Of a stretch of 64,000 nucleotides of DNA, positions 45,259 through 56,830 are shown piece by piece; the first letter of the stretch is position 1, and every line of letters begins with the position of its first letter. Origin of the DNA: Symsagittifera roscoffensis (lineage: Eukaryota; Xenacoelomorpha; Acoela; Convolutidae); assembly GCF_963678635.1 (NCBI RefSeq), contig NC_087067.1, positions 3,069,372 through 3,133,371 on the forward strand. The letters are read 5' to 3'. The translations under genes and the position numbers were made by a program. Below the pieces are notes generated by a model. That model searched no databases and was not told the DNA's origin. It saw only the letters and a program-made list of their open reading frames with translations.

Positions 45259-46405
45259 CCCGCACTGACAGAAATGGTTTCCGTTCGATTTCAATTGATT
45301 TTAAATCGATTTTAAATCGATCCAAATCGATTAACCATGTACATTTTACGAACTTAAATGGATTTTAAATCGATTTAAATCGATCTTTTTGAAAATTTCA
45401 AATCGAATTAAGTGTCTAAAAAATCGATTTAAATCGATTTCGATGGATTTTTCGACTCACTAAAATCCATCCGAATCTCACTTAAATCCATCAGAGTCTC
45501 ACTTAAATCATTTTAAATCAATTTAAATCGTTCTTTTTGAAATTTTTAAATTGAGTTAAGTGCCTAAAAAATCGATTTAAATCAATTTCGATGGATTTTC
45601 CGACACACTAAAATGGACTTTTTTCGCTAAAACGGTGAAAAAAAAACATACCCTTTAAAAAAACGGTTGGAATTTTTTATTCTCGATTTTTTTTACATAA
45701 ACACTCCTGCCAGATGTTATAGAAATCGTTAAAATGATCCACATAAATCAGGTTTTAAACTCAAAAATTTGCAATAAAATCATAGAAAACCATTTTAAAT
45801 CAGATTATGGGCAAAATCTTGTGTAACAAACTAGAAAAGGGTCAGGTAAAATTAAATTGTGGTCTCAATAATATGCAATAAAATTATAGAAAAACATGAA
45901 AGTAAATCAAATTTTAAGCAACAACTTATGAAACGAATCAAGAAAAGGGTAAATATAGATCAGTTTTTGAACTCAAAACATACAAGAAAATCATATAATT
46001 TTATCAATATTTTGGTCTTTTTATTGGTCTTTTTTATGCTACAAAACGCTATGGATGAAAATTGAAAAATGATTGGCAAGAAGTAAATGCAATAAAAATT
46101 TGAAACTGATAAAACTCGAATAAAAGAAATCGATTTAAATTGATTTAAATCCATTTTATTCCCCTTAAAAATGAAAACAAATTCAGACTTGAAAAAATGC
46201 ATTTAAATTGATTTAAAATTGATTTGGATCAATTTTTTTTAGCTGGTATTTAAGATCAATTTAAATCGATTTTAAATCGATCCAAATCAATCTCCATCTT
46301 TTTTATTTAATCTTAGTACTTTTTTTATACTAAAATCGATCTTAAATTAATCAACGTACTTTTTTCATACTAAAATCGATCCTAATCCATTTTTGTCAGT
46401 GCGGG
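45259..46405. mobile_element. Inverted-repeat element filled with ATCGATTTAAAT palindromes
   Basis: Left end CCCGCACTGACAGAAATGG, right end CCATTTTTGTCAGTGCGGG: 17 of 19 bases match as an inverted repeat. The interior holds dozens of copies of GATTTTAAATCGATTTAAAT and variants in both halves, and a direct repeat of about 145 bp (45,370-45,470 and 45,516-45,615, both ending GATGGATTTTYCGACWCACT). No transposase. The ends resemble those of the 6567-7531 element. Confidence 0.75.
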
Positions 46406-46578
46406 GAGTATTTAGATCCAAAATCAGTTTGACTTTCAATACATAATGTATCAAATTTGAAAGTCCTCAAATAACTTTGGTTCTGTTTTTTTGGTGTTAT
46501 ATGCTTAGCGTTTTTTTTCCATCAAAAATTAATTGGGCAATTAAAAATAAACAAAATTTTTTTAAAATGATATAGCCT

Positions 46579-47022
46579 CAGGGGCGGATCTAGGATTTTC
46601 TCGATGTGGGACCAGGCGGGTTTTCAAAAAAATTTCGAAAATTTTGTCGACCTTTTTTTTAGGTTGACCGAAATGATTTTTGTAGCTCTCGTCAGGCCGG
46701 TTTAGTCCCTGTTTTGACCAAGTCTTCTGAGCCGCAGGCAAAAATTTGAAAAAAAAAACAGTCCAAAAAAGGCATTTTTAAGCACTTTTGGAAAATGTTT
46801 ACCAAAAAATCGCGTTTTTGTCGGCGCGCGCTCCCCCTCAAAATTAGCATTTATTGGCGCTGAAGTATTTATTGGTAGGCCAAAACTGGGTTTTTTAAGA
46901 AGTACCAAAGGGGGGACCCTTTGAATCGGCAGGGGGTCGAATCCCTGAGGGGGGGGGGGGGGGGGGGGGGTTGGAGGATGTCGTCCGCCCCGCCCCCCCC
47001 CCCCCCCCTAAATCCGCCCCTG
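46579..47022 (+). mobile_element. M1 MITE, long copy with G- and C-runs
   Basis: CAGGGGCGGATCTAGGATTT at the left and TAAATCCGCCCCTG at the right are the best-preserved inverted ends in the window. The flanks TATAGCCT and TATAACCG agree at 6 of 8. Near the right end a G-run of over 20 is followed by C-runs, an expansion private to this copy. Confidence 0.9.
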
Positions 47023-47065
47023 TATAACCGATGATTATGACGCAGTGAAGAACTTGGTTAATTAA

Positions 47066-47600
47066 TGTTCCGACTTTCGATACGAACGTAACGGATTATT
47101 TGTGTTCGGGGTGGTTTTTTTTTCTTCAGACAAATTCCGACTTTTTAACCAGCCATTTTTGACGGAATTTTTTATATCATTCAAAAGGTATTGTTATCTT
47201 GAGCTCAAATTTGAAAAGATATTTCACCTGTGATCATTTTTCATAAAGTTATGGGGGTTTAAAGATTGCCATTTTTGCCAATTTGGGACAATAAACGCGC
47301 GATGTATTTCGCGCTATTAACATGTAAGCGGAGAGTTAATCCGTCTTAAAATCGTTCCAAATTGGTTGGAAGAAGCTTATTTGCCATAACTGATTTATTA
47401 CAAGGAGCAAAATCTATCCTTTTGTACTTTACATGGCGTGTGGGGGATGATTTTTATAAAGAGAATTTCTGTTTTTAGAAAAAAAAAATTTTTCACTTTA
47501 CTTTTTTTACATTTAATTTTTTAATGTTTTTACTGCTCCATAAAACTTTAAAAGGCAGTAGGAACATTCAGGGCTTCGCCCTGATACGAGCAGTCTTATT
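47066..47600 (+). repeat. Full-length R1 copy with intact 3' hairpin
   Basis: ATGTTCCGACTTTCGATACG at the 5' end, core GCGCGATGTATTTCGCGC, AGGAACATT (inverted partner of the start) at 47,559, hairpin CAGGGCTTCGCCCTG at 47,569-47,583, then ATACGAGCAGTCTTATT. No open frame. Confidence 0.85.
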
Positions 47601-47912
47601 GCTCTATGTTTTCAATTTATGAAATTGAATCGAAAAGTCTGCTGATAGTTTTTTCTCGAAATATCGATGAACACTTAAAGAGAAATCGTTCCTTTTATTT
47701 TCAAATGTTCGCTCTGATTAAATAAAACTGAGGTGATATATTGTTTTTCCTGGTTCTTTTTTCCAACTCAGCTCTACCGATTACAATTCGATTCAGCACT
47801 TACTGCTAAACGCGGTATGCTCTAATTAGTTGAGGTATTCAGCAAATAAGTATACTAATTTTCATGTTTAGATAAAATTTACTAAATTTTGAAGTTTGAA
47901 TAAAAATTTATC

Positions 47913-48128
47913 GGCTCTTTTCCAGTTCCCCCCACTTTCAAAATACCGAGTTTTATTTTTGTTTTACGTGTTATTACGGCTAAATGCGTGATGTTACGCT
48001 GTAAAGTATGAAGAACAAATCTGTTCACAGTTGTTGATTTGTTCACCACGCCAAATTTCATTGCATTATGACAACGTTAATTAAGCAATTCAAAATTGAA
48101 TTTGAAAGGGGGGAACTCGAAAAGAGCC
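47913..48128. mobile_element. MITE M2 copy 1 (216 bp) with 8-bp target duplication
   Basis: GGCTCTTTTCCAGTTCCCCC at the left is mirrored by GGGGGGAACTCGAAAAGAGCC at the right. Flanks AATTTATC and AAATTATC match at 7 of 8. It interrupts R3, and the empty site is seen in the next array unit. Confidence 0.85.
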
Positions 48129-48393
48129 AAATTATCAAAGTGTGAAAAGATGAGTTAAGTAGATTGGTTCACAAAAGGAGATCAGGCTGAACCTTCTTTA
48201 AAATAAATAGAAGACGTGTCAGTTTTATGCTTTTAGATTTTGGGGATTAGTCAGATTTCAGTGAGTGCTAGAGGAGTTAGTTTCAAAGTTATTCAAATTG
48301 TATGTAGTTAAATATTTCTTAGAGAAAAAACAAGACATTGATTTGAATTTTCCAAGTTAAGGATATGGTTTTTAATTTTCCTTCAAAATATTT

Positions 48394-48827
48394 TTGTTCT
48401 GACTTTCGATATGAAAGTAACGGAATTTTTTTTCTTCAGACAAGTTCCGATTTCTTAACCAGCCATTTTTGACGGATGTTTTTTTTCATATCATTCAAAA
48501 GGTATTGTTATCCTGAGCTCAAATTTATTTAAAATGTATTTCGCGCTATTAACATGTAAGCGGAGAGTTAATCCGTCTTAAAATTGTTTCAAATTGGTTG
48601 GAAGAAGCTTATTTGCTATAATTGGTTTGTTACAAGGAGCGAATTTATCTTTTTGTACTTTATATGGTGTGTGGGGGATGATTTTTATAAAGAGAATTTC
48701 TGTTTTTAGAAAAAAAAATTCACTTTACTTTTTTTACATTTAATTTTTTAATGTTATTACTGCTCCATAAAATCTTAAAAAGCAGTCGGAACATTCAGGG
48801 CTTTGCCCTGATACGAGCCGTCTTATT
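48394..48827 (+). repeat. R1 copy with intact hairpin, internally deleted
   Basis: TTGTTCTGACTTTCGATATG start. A deletion removes part of the segment between CAAATTTATT and GTATTTCGCGC. 3' end GTCGGAACATTCAGGGCTTT-GCCCTG, then ATACGAGCCGTCTTATT. Confidence 0.85.
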
Positions 48828-49414
48828 TCTCTATGTTTTTAATTTATGAAATTGAATCGAAAGGTCTGCTGATAGTTTTTTCTCGAAATATTGATGAACA
48901 CATAAAGTGAAATCGTTCCTTTTATTTTCAAATTTCGCTCTGATTAAAGAAAACTGAGGTGATATATTGTTTTTCCCGGTTCTTTTTTCCAATTCGGCTC
49001 TACCAATTACAATTCAGTTCAGCACTTACTGCTAAGCGCGGTATGCTCTAATTAGTTGAGGTATTTAGCAAATAAGTTAAAAAATTTTCATGTTTAGACA
49101 AAATTTACTAAATTTTGAAGTTTGAAGAAAAACATGTCTATTAAATGAAAAATTGTCAAAATGGGAAAAAATGAGTTAAGTAGATTGGTTTAAAAAAGGA
49201 GATCAGGCTGAGCCTTCTTAAAAATAACTAGAAAACGTGTCAGTTTTATGTTTTTAGATTTTGGGGATTAGTCAGAAATCAGTGAGTGCTAGAGGAGTTA
49301 GTTTCAAAGTTATTCAAATTGTATGTAATTAAATATTTCTTAGAGAAAAAACTAGACAATGATCTGAATTTTCCAAGTTAAAGATATGCTTTTTCAATTT
49401 CGTTCAAAATATTT

Positions 49415-49950
49415 TTGTTCTGACTTTCGATACGAAAGTAACGGAATATTTGTGCTCGGAGTGGGTTTTTTTCTTCAGACAAATTTCGACTTTTTAACTA
49501 GCCATTTTTGACGGAAGTTTTTAAATCATTCAAAAAGTATTGTTGTTCTGAGGTTAAATTTGAAAAAATATTTCATCTGTGATCATTTTTCGTAAAGTTA
49601 TGGGGGTTTAAAAATTGCCATTTTGACCAATTTGGGACAACTAAAGCGCGATATATTTTGCGCTATTAACGTGTAAGCGCAGATTTAATCCGTCTTATAA
49701 ATCGTTCCAAATTGGTTGAAATAAACTTATTTGCCATAATTGATTTGTTACAAAGAGCGAATTCTATTCTTTTGTATTTATATGGCGTGTGGGGGGATGA
49801 TTTCATTTTAAAAAATTCAAATTTTAGAATTCTTTTTTTTTTCATTTTATTTTAATACATTTAATTTTTTTTTATGTTACTACTGCTCCGTAAGACTTAA
49901 AAGGCAGTCGGAACATTCAGGGCTTCGCCCTTATACGAGCAGTCTGGTTT
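49415..49950 (+). repeat. Full-length R1 copy
   Basis: TTGTTCTGACTTTCGATACG start, complete middle, GTCGGAACATT, hairpin with one mismatch (CAGGGCTTCGCCCTT), end ATACGAGCAGTCTGGTT. Confidence 0.85.
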
Positions 49951-50099
49951 AAGTTTATGTTTGTTGAATAATTTCTTGAATTGTATTTTTCTGAATTGAC
50001 TTAATTCAGAGGACAGCAAAGAACTGACAGTTTGTTTCGTTACAGTTTAATTTGACTGCTGAAAATTTTAATTCATATAAATGTTTTTCGGCTCTTTTC

Positions 50100-50314
50100 C
50101 AGTCCCCCCCCCCCTCTCGTAAAATTACAAAAAAAAACTGTTCATAAATTGTACACACAGCAATTTGCATGTTAGAAATGTTGCAGAAATTTATTCACTT
50201 GTTCACGCTGAAACGTTTTAATGGAGTTTATGACATCAAAAGTCATTTTAAATCGACTTTTATTTAACGGATTTCAGAAAAAATCAAAGGAAGGGGGGGA
50301 ACTGGAAAAGAGCC
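50100..50314. mobile_element. MITE M2 copy 2 with 8-bp target duplication
   Basis: Same inverted ends (GGCTCTTTTCCAGTCCCCCC and GGGGGGGAACTGGAAAAGAGCC without more than a few changes). Flanks TGTTTTTC and TGTATTTC match at 7 of 8. The interior is diverged from copies 1 and 3. Confidence 0.8.
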
Positions 50315-51545
50315 TGTATTTCTATATATAAGAGGTATTCAAAAATTTTTTTTGAACTTTGTGCTTTTTGAATATATAGGAGGTTTTTTTCTGCTTGGAA
50401 TTGGATAATTTTTAGAGAAAAAAGGCACCCTTATGTTTTAATTTTGTCGTCGATAGTAATAAATTGTATTTTTTCTGCTTGCAACCTGATTATTTGTTAC
50501 GATAATGCCCTAGAGCTGGAAAAAGCACCGAGGAGCAAATTATAGGGGTAAACCCCCGCGACGACGATTGGGACAATTTGATCAAGTTCAATTGGGTCAT
50601 AATCTGAGCTGCAGTTCTGTGATCACTGTTTTCTGCATGTGGTCAAGTTAATTAGTAACGTTTCTCAGCTGCCATTCAAATCGTATCAAGTTTTTTCGAC
50701 CCGATTAAAGAAAGATCACATGGAGAGCGAAAAAAGAGGCGCAAAAACACATGCTTTTTTGCGGTGATCGATTGGCGATACTAAATCTGGTTCCAATCAA
50801 TTCTGGCTCAAAACAAATGGGCCAAACAGCTTCAGTGTTGTTCAATTAATACGTGAATGATCTAAAAAATTGACCATTTGATGGATATAATTTCGTACAT
50901 CAAGCAACCGGCTGTTTCGTATGCGTTTCATCTTTAACAAAAACGGCCACTTTGAGCCACAATCACAGGCGCCTACAATTTTGTTTGTCAGGAGCCAGTA
51001 AAAATTGGATGCGCTTTAAATGAAATTTATTAGCTTTTGTCAGAAAAATGATTAACAGAATAAATGAGACAATTTTTTAAACTTATATAAGACTATATAT
51101 ACAAGTCGATAATTGTTGTAGAGAAAACAAACGAAATACGATTTTAAGGCATAAATTTTGATTTTCATCTTTCCTACTAAGCTCAAGTACGAAAATTAGC
51201 AAAAAAGGACTAAATTAAAAAGGAATAGATATAACAGCCATCATTTTCCCACAATATTCTAAGTTGTTTTGCTTCAGTTTATTTTAAAAAAATCAAAATT
51301 AGACTACGCAAGACTTTGTTACAGCAAAAGAACCGAAACCTGATGTTTTTTCTAGAGAAGCAGTTGAAACGGGTTTTGAAACGCACGTTTTCCAAATCAA
51401 CTCAAACTTCCTACGTTGCTCTCCGGAAAACCAACCCATTGTCATAATATATATCAGATTTGATCAAAAGCTGCGGATTCCCCCTGAGAATTTTTATCGT
51501 TCTGCAATAAAAAACGCCTTTTTGTTCAAAATTTGTCGGACCCTC
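50315..51545. other. No gene seen
   Basis: AT-rich, no domain on either strand and no recognised repeat family apart from short AT tracts. Confidence 0.5.
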
Positions 51546-51550
51546 GGTAA

Positions 51551-51583
51551 TATTCAACCCCCCCCCCCCCCCCCCCCCCCCCC
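51551..51583. repeat. Poly-C tract of about 33
   Basis: An unbroken C-run next to the GCGAGTTACGC word. Frames through it (poly-Pro or poly-Gly) are artefacts. Its length in the assembly may be unreliable. Confidence 0.9.
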
Positions 51584-51614
51584 GCGAGTTACGCACTGCA
51601 GAGTAAGAAAACAG

Positions 51615-51838
51615 GGCTCTTTTCCAGTCCCCCCCCCCCCACCTTTCAAAATACCGAGTTTTATGTTTGTTTTACGTGTTATTACGGCTAAATGCGTGAT
51701 GTTACGCTGTAAAGTATGAAGAACAAATCTGTTCACAGTTGTTGATTTGTTCACCACGCCAAATTTCATTGCATTATGACAACGTTAAACAAGCTTTTCA
51801 AAATTGAATTTGAAAGTGGGGGAAACTGGAAAAGAGCC
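51615..51838. mobile_element. MITE M2 copy 3 with perfect 8-bp target duplication
   Basis: GGCTCTTTTCCAGTCCCCCC to GGGGGAAACTGGAAAAGAGCC (short form of the end). GAAAACAG occurs exactly on both sides. The interior is almost identical to copy 1 (AAATGCGTGATGTTACGCTG, TTCACCACGCCAAATTTC), showing a recent common source. Confidence 0.9.
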
Positions 51839-53208
51839 GAAAACAGAGAGTGTTTTATGATTGAATATTGGACAGTGACTAGCACAAACTAGATGGTATT
51901 ATTTAAAGTTTAAGAGTTTAAAAATTTAAGAGACAAAAAACTTCAGCAATCCTTTTTTGAATGGTGTGTTGGTCTCGAAATGAAAAATTGACATAATCAA
52001 ATATTTATACCGATCTCTCCCAGCATTCTATGAACCCATTTTGATATAAAAATTGCATAGATGATTCATAAATATAGCTATAAGACATTTTCAAAAGTGT
52101 CATAGAACTCAAGGAAACAAAACAATGAATGATTTAGTATTTGAAATTGTCCGAGTTCTGAGTTTCAAATATAAGGCTTCTAGAAAACATATATAAGGTT
52201 TCTAGATATTAGACACAATTGATGTTTGTCACTGTTTTAGTAAAACTACGCCTAATTGAAACAAATGTAACAAAAGTGGTTTTGATAGTTTAAAATCCAC
52301 TTTCAAAACTTGTCATTCAGGTTTTTGCGTCATTTGCTTCTCTGAATTAGAGAAATATTTGGCTTCAAAATTTGTTAATGAGTTGAAATGATTTGAAAAA
52401 AGAATCAAACAATTCATGGCAAAAAATATAATTTAGCGTAAGCAATGAAAAAACTTTTCATTACCAAATGATTTGGGAAATAGTAATGAATGAATGAAAA
52501 CAAACAGATGTTATTGAAAAAAACCTCAGCTTTCAATTTTCAATATATATATATACTCCTTTAAAGCTCTTTGAAGAACAAGTTTTGATTCTAAATTTAT
52601 GATTACTACTTTTATGATAAAGTTAACCCAATATGCGGAAACTGCATCAATATGTTAATTTTTAATTCCATTGGAAAAACTGATAATTAAAATCCATTTT
52701 CGCAACTAGAAGGCGATCACAGTTTTTGTGGCTGTTACACTTTTGTTGTTTGATAGTGGAGTTTTTCTTTCTTTTGAGCTCTTTAGCTGATCTGAAAAAA
52801 CAAAATCAGATCAGCTCAGTCAAATATGTCATATGTGAAATTGAAAAATGAGCGCGAAAAATTTTCCAGACATTCTCCTAAACTAAATACAAAAAATTAC
52901 CAAGAGCATAAAATTGTCTTCACTTTGTACATTACAGAACTTTTTTGTGTATTTGAGGAAAAGTATTACACCAAAAAAGTAATGGGGATTTTGAATTTTT
53001 GGAAGATTTTCGGGAATATAAGAGCAAAATCATTATTGAAGGAGTTTTGGAGAATATGAGTTTAAAATGATAAGAGGAGGTGATTTGGTGCGAGCATAGT
53101 GATTTATGTTTTTGTTGCTAGGGCGTTGAAAAGTGCTATCTTATCCCAATTGATTTTATTGCTATATTCAACAAAAAATCATAATAGAATATTGACGAAG
53201 TCAGCAAG
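51839..53208. other. No gene seen
   Basis: AT-rich. A 77-codon plus-strand frame at 52,826-53,059 has no recognisable domain. Confidence 0.5.
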
Positions 53209-53265
53209 CCTGCTAGTATGTTAGGGTGAAGTCCTGAATGTTCTGAGTGCTGTTTGAGGCCATTA
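53209..53265 (-). repeat. R1 3'-end fragment
   Basis: On the minus strand: CAGAACATTCAGGACTTC, hairpin remnant and the CTAGCAGG end. Only the terminal part remains. Confidence 0.5.
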
Positions 53266-53559
53266 AAAAAACTTTGCTGAAAAATTGACGAAAATGTTTT
53301 TAAAAAATGTTGGTGTGAAGATTTTTGTCGAAAACGCTTAAATAAAGGCCGATCTCTGACAGAATAGGAATTAACATCCTGGCAATATTCATCTTGCGTT
53401 TTCTTCAAATTTTGGAACAGAAAACTTTCAAATGTGTTTACTTCAAATAGTTTTGTATAACTATAGCCACAATTTAATCTATATTTAATCTTGTTAACTT
53501 TGGGTATAATCAGTTGGTGAATAAATTTCTTTTTTATTTTTTTTTCTTATAAAATAAGT

Positions 53560-53905
53560 GAGGACTATATATGCTCGGGGTGGTTATTTTTAATTAAGAG
53601 AAATTTTCGGAATGTTTTTCTCTCCGGAAATCGATCTATGGATTTTCTTGGGTCCCACAAAGTTCGCATACCACAATATTAATATTCCACTCTACAAATT
53701 GTTCCAAATTGAATTGAGGCGAGCCTATTGGTTGAATAATTTCAGTACACGACTCAAACTTTAAAACTTAGAATTTGATAATATCAGCTGAAAATTCATA
53801 GTTCGTCAAAATTTTGCTGGCCAAAAGCTATTCGAGATCAGTTATTGGGTAGTCAGAACATTACATTCAGAGTTTTGCCTTGATACGAGCAGTCTTGTTC
53901 GAATA
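53560..53905 (+). repeat. Diverged R1 copy
   Basis: CTCGGGGTGGTTATTTTTAA at the left and GTCAGAACATTACATTCAGA, TTTTGCCTTGATACGAGCAG, TCTTGTT at the right keep the R1 order; the palindromic core is lost. Confidence 0.55.
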
Positions 53906-55200
53906 CTTAAGCTTGGTGTTGGATACAGGTCAGCAATTGCTTATAACTATAGTTGTTCAACGTTCGTTGACTATGGACTGGTTGTTAAATTTTCTACACA
54001 ATATTTTCTACGCAGGCTGAAAAATATCAAAGATTTGAGTCTGAAATCGAAAAGAGATTTTAGTTGATACCAGTTGTTAATTTGATATCATTGTTAAGTT
54101 ATAGGCTGATATTAAAGTTGCCAGTTCGGCTAAACTGGAGTAAAAACTAAAAGTTGATCTAAATTTAATTCAGCCAAGCAATTAATCCCAATGAATGACG
54201 ACAGTCAGTAAACAGTGTTTTTCTTGGTTAAATTTGAGAATCTATTTGAGAATCGCTCACTGAAAGACTAACGTGACTAAAAGAGCGCTGTGATACTTTG
54301 ATGCTAAAGTTTGACGCGCGTTATGTATGCGTAGCAACTTATCCCGCACCACAACAACGTTCCAAATTCAATTAACACAGTCTAATTGGTCTTTTAATTC
54401 TACTCACAATTCTTCATATTCAGCTTAAAATTAAGAGTTTTCTAAGTTTCATTAACCAAAAACTATTCGAGAAAAATTTTTGGACAGTCGGAACATTCGG
54501 GGATTTTTTGTGAAAAGCTTAAATAAACGATAGTTGGATCATTTAGGTTTATGACAGGAAAAAAAACTGGTAGTTTTTTACTGCTCTAACTTTTTTGTTG
54601 TCTCAAGGATTTTGCAAAGTGAGAAAAGTTCTGTCTTAATATGGATTATTCCACCTGCTTTCAAGTTTTTCAAAAAAACTTCCTGGCAGGATCAGAATGG
54701 TGAATCAAATAAAACCCATCATACCCTTCTTTGTCAAGCTTTGAGGTGCTAAATTCAATATTGAACCGACAAGCCAATCAGATTTGCGAGAGTTGTTTCC
54801 ATTTTAGGGAGCTAATACAGAACTTGAACAGAAACTTAAACAGAAACCAAAAATCAAATCGCGAAAAACCAAATCAAATTGTGATCAAATTCAATTTGAA
54901 AAAAAAAACACGAATCATTTGAGAAAAAAGATCACGCGACATAAATAAATCTTTTCACGCCGTTCGTCGATTCTCAAATATTTGTGTAAAAAAACTCTTC
55001 ATTCAAAGTATAAATATGAACTTTTCTTTTGAACTCGCAAACGAAAGCAAAACTCTTGGAAAAAGGAAAAAGCGCTTGGAAAACTCCGGGAAAGAATTAA
55101 GCTGCAACCGACGTTAGCAAATCTTTTCAAATCTCAGACAAAAGATGAGTTGGCAATAATATTGAGAGACGCTCGGTCGTGCAAATCGTGCTTAAATTTA
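53906..55200. other. No gene seen; old R1-like debris
   Basis: ACAGTCGGAACATTCGGGG at 54,484 is an R1 3'-end word. No coding signal. Confidence 0.5.
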
Positions 55201-55214
55201 TTTTAGTTGTGCCG

Positions 55215-55350
55215 GCCATGTACCCTTTTTGTTTTGGTCGCGCCAGTTTTTGTTATTTTTTGGTCGCGACGGTCGCAGATTAAATTTTTTTCGGTCGCAC
55301 GGGTCGCATGAATTTTTATCGTGCCGGTCGCAGACGCATCTCGCAGACGG
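55215..55350 (+). repeat. GGTCGC-rich degenerate tandem block
   Basis: GGTCGCG, GGTCGCGACGGTCGCAG, CGGTCGCACGGGTCGCATG and GGTCGCAGACGCATC follow each other in 130 bases, far above the local CpG content. Open on both strands but with no recognised protein. Confidence 0.55.
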
Positions 55351-56699
55351 TCTGCAAAGTCTGGAAGTACCAAATTTCAGTCGCAATCGTCTGATCATAA
55401 AATCAAAACATTGGCCTGGTTTTATAATTATTATCATGCTTGGCAAAACTGATTGATTTTAAGCACAATTTGACAAGTTTGAGTAAACGGACGCTTCTCA
55501 AGAACAGGACTGCAAACCGAGCCATATCGCACATAGAAACACAATTAAAAAAAAACATTTTTTTGTCATTTTAAATCTCATTTTTATTGAATCTATTTAA
55601 TAACTATAACAAAAAAACTTTACAAATTTTATAATCAATATTTGCTTATATACGCTGAATCTACTTGAAGTAGTTGCTCCGATTTGTAATGTTTCTGGTT
55701 TGCATGTTTGTGTGCAAGGTTAATGTTTTTAAAATTTGTTCTACCACGTTAAATTTCTTCAACGACTCAAAATTGTTTCGAAAAAAAACCCAGAATTTGT
55801 TTTGTCAGAGGCACTAGAATGAGTGGAAATAAATGAAGGTTATTCAACAGCATAACACGCAGAGGTGAACTAACGGCGGAGGGGGGACGGGGGCTGCAGT
55901 TTTCTTTCAGCACTGATCTGCATTAATTTTTCTGAAAGGGATGAGCGCACCAAAAAGATCATCATTAGGATTATTAGGAAAAGCTGGAACCCTTTAACCA
56001 CCCTCCCTCGTTTTGCAAAAGGGGAGATTCCTGACTAGGTAGAAAAATTACATATGCTTAGCCATGTAGGGGTGGCAATTTGATACTAGGTATCCTAGAG
56101 GGGGAGGGTGAAGGAATAGTTAAAGAGTCCCGAAAATTCCGCTGGGAAATCTTAAAATTAAATTCCATTTTCGAAACTAAAAATCAATCATGATTTTTCG
56201 CCCCATTTGAGTTTTCATGTTTTGAGAGTAAGTTTAGCCTACCTTTCTAGCAAATGGACTTGAATTGAACTCAAAATGTGTATTATAACCTAAAGACTTT
56301 TATGTGAGCATTAATAGGTATGAACGAACTTCTTTTAACATTTGAGCATTTTAAGACTTCGTGAAAAAAGCGAAATCAAAAACATCACGGTCTCTAGACG
56401 AGTCTGAACTACGATCATTGACTCTTAAAAAAAATATTTAAAACTTTCGAAGATAAAAGGAACAACTTGGATAGAAAACAGTTGAGAACAAAAATCAATT
56501 TTGAGGATAAATAAGAAAGATGCATTTGCTTCATTGCTGCCTAATCCCCTCGAAATCCGCTACCCCCCCCCCCCCCCCAAACAAAACCAGCCCTCATACA
56601 CACAAATCCACCCAGCGTATAAGTAACAGCAACATATACAGATTTGTTACAAAGGCACTCCTGTCGGTTGTAATGTTTCGCCTAAGTGGTACACATTCA
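55351..56699. other. 3' flank of the ATP9-like gene, no gene seen
   Basis: AT-rich, with one CCCCCCCCCCCC run at 56,565. TTTATT at about 55,580 would read AATAAA for the minus-strand gene, roughly 1.1 kb past its stop, a candidate poly(A) site. Confidence 0.4.
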
Positions 56700-56830
56700 C
56701 TACAGTTTTGAGTACGTGGCGGGGCTGAATGTCTTGCGCAGTATCTTCATGAGGTAGATTGGAAGGCATGACACTGCTGTTATGACCACCACTTTCCATA
56801 CAAACTCCCACGACAGCACAAAGTCACGCG
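56700..56830 (-). CDS. ATP9: ATP9-type phospholipid flippase, last coding exon
   Basis: Frame [18 protein letters not shown] then [20 protein letters not shown] and YSKL, stop TAG at 56,700-56,702. WKV..IT.VSCLP.Y..K.LR..FSP..YSKL is the characteristic C-terminus of ATP9A/ATP9B (P4B-ATPases, yeast Neo1 relatives) and covers the last membrane helix. Acceptor TTTATCTAG at 56,831-56,832, phase 1, fits the donor at 61,041. The intron in between is about 4.2 kb and full of transposon debris. Too short for the ORF threshold, but family similarity and phase both support it. Confidence 0.85.

Larger units (their letters stand above)
47601..49400 (+). repeat. R3 spacers of the R1/R3 tandem array
   Basis: Between R1 copies the same spacer recurs: AAATTGAATCGAAAAGTCTG (47,622) and AAATTGAATCGAAAGGTCTG (48,848); GGTTCTTTTTTCCAAYTC; CGCGGTATGCTCTAATTAG; GGAGATCAGGCTGA; GGGGATTAGTCAGA. 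Unit offsets are about 1.33 and 1.02 kb, the difference being an inserted MITE at 47,913. Confidence 0.75.

Noticed and set aside
47066-49950. CRISPR-like or regularly spaced repeat array
   Set aside because: Repeats are hundreds of bases long with long similar spacers in an animal-type genome; no CRISPR architecture.
51411-51769. Poly-Pro and poly-Gly frames over the C-run
   Set aside because: Produced by the homopolymer and the M2 MITE end on opposite strands.
55198-55456. Opposed open frames over the GGTCGC block
   Set aside because: Both strands are open because of the repeat; no domain or splice context.
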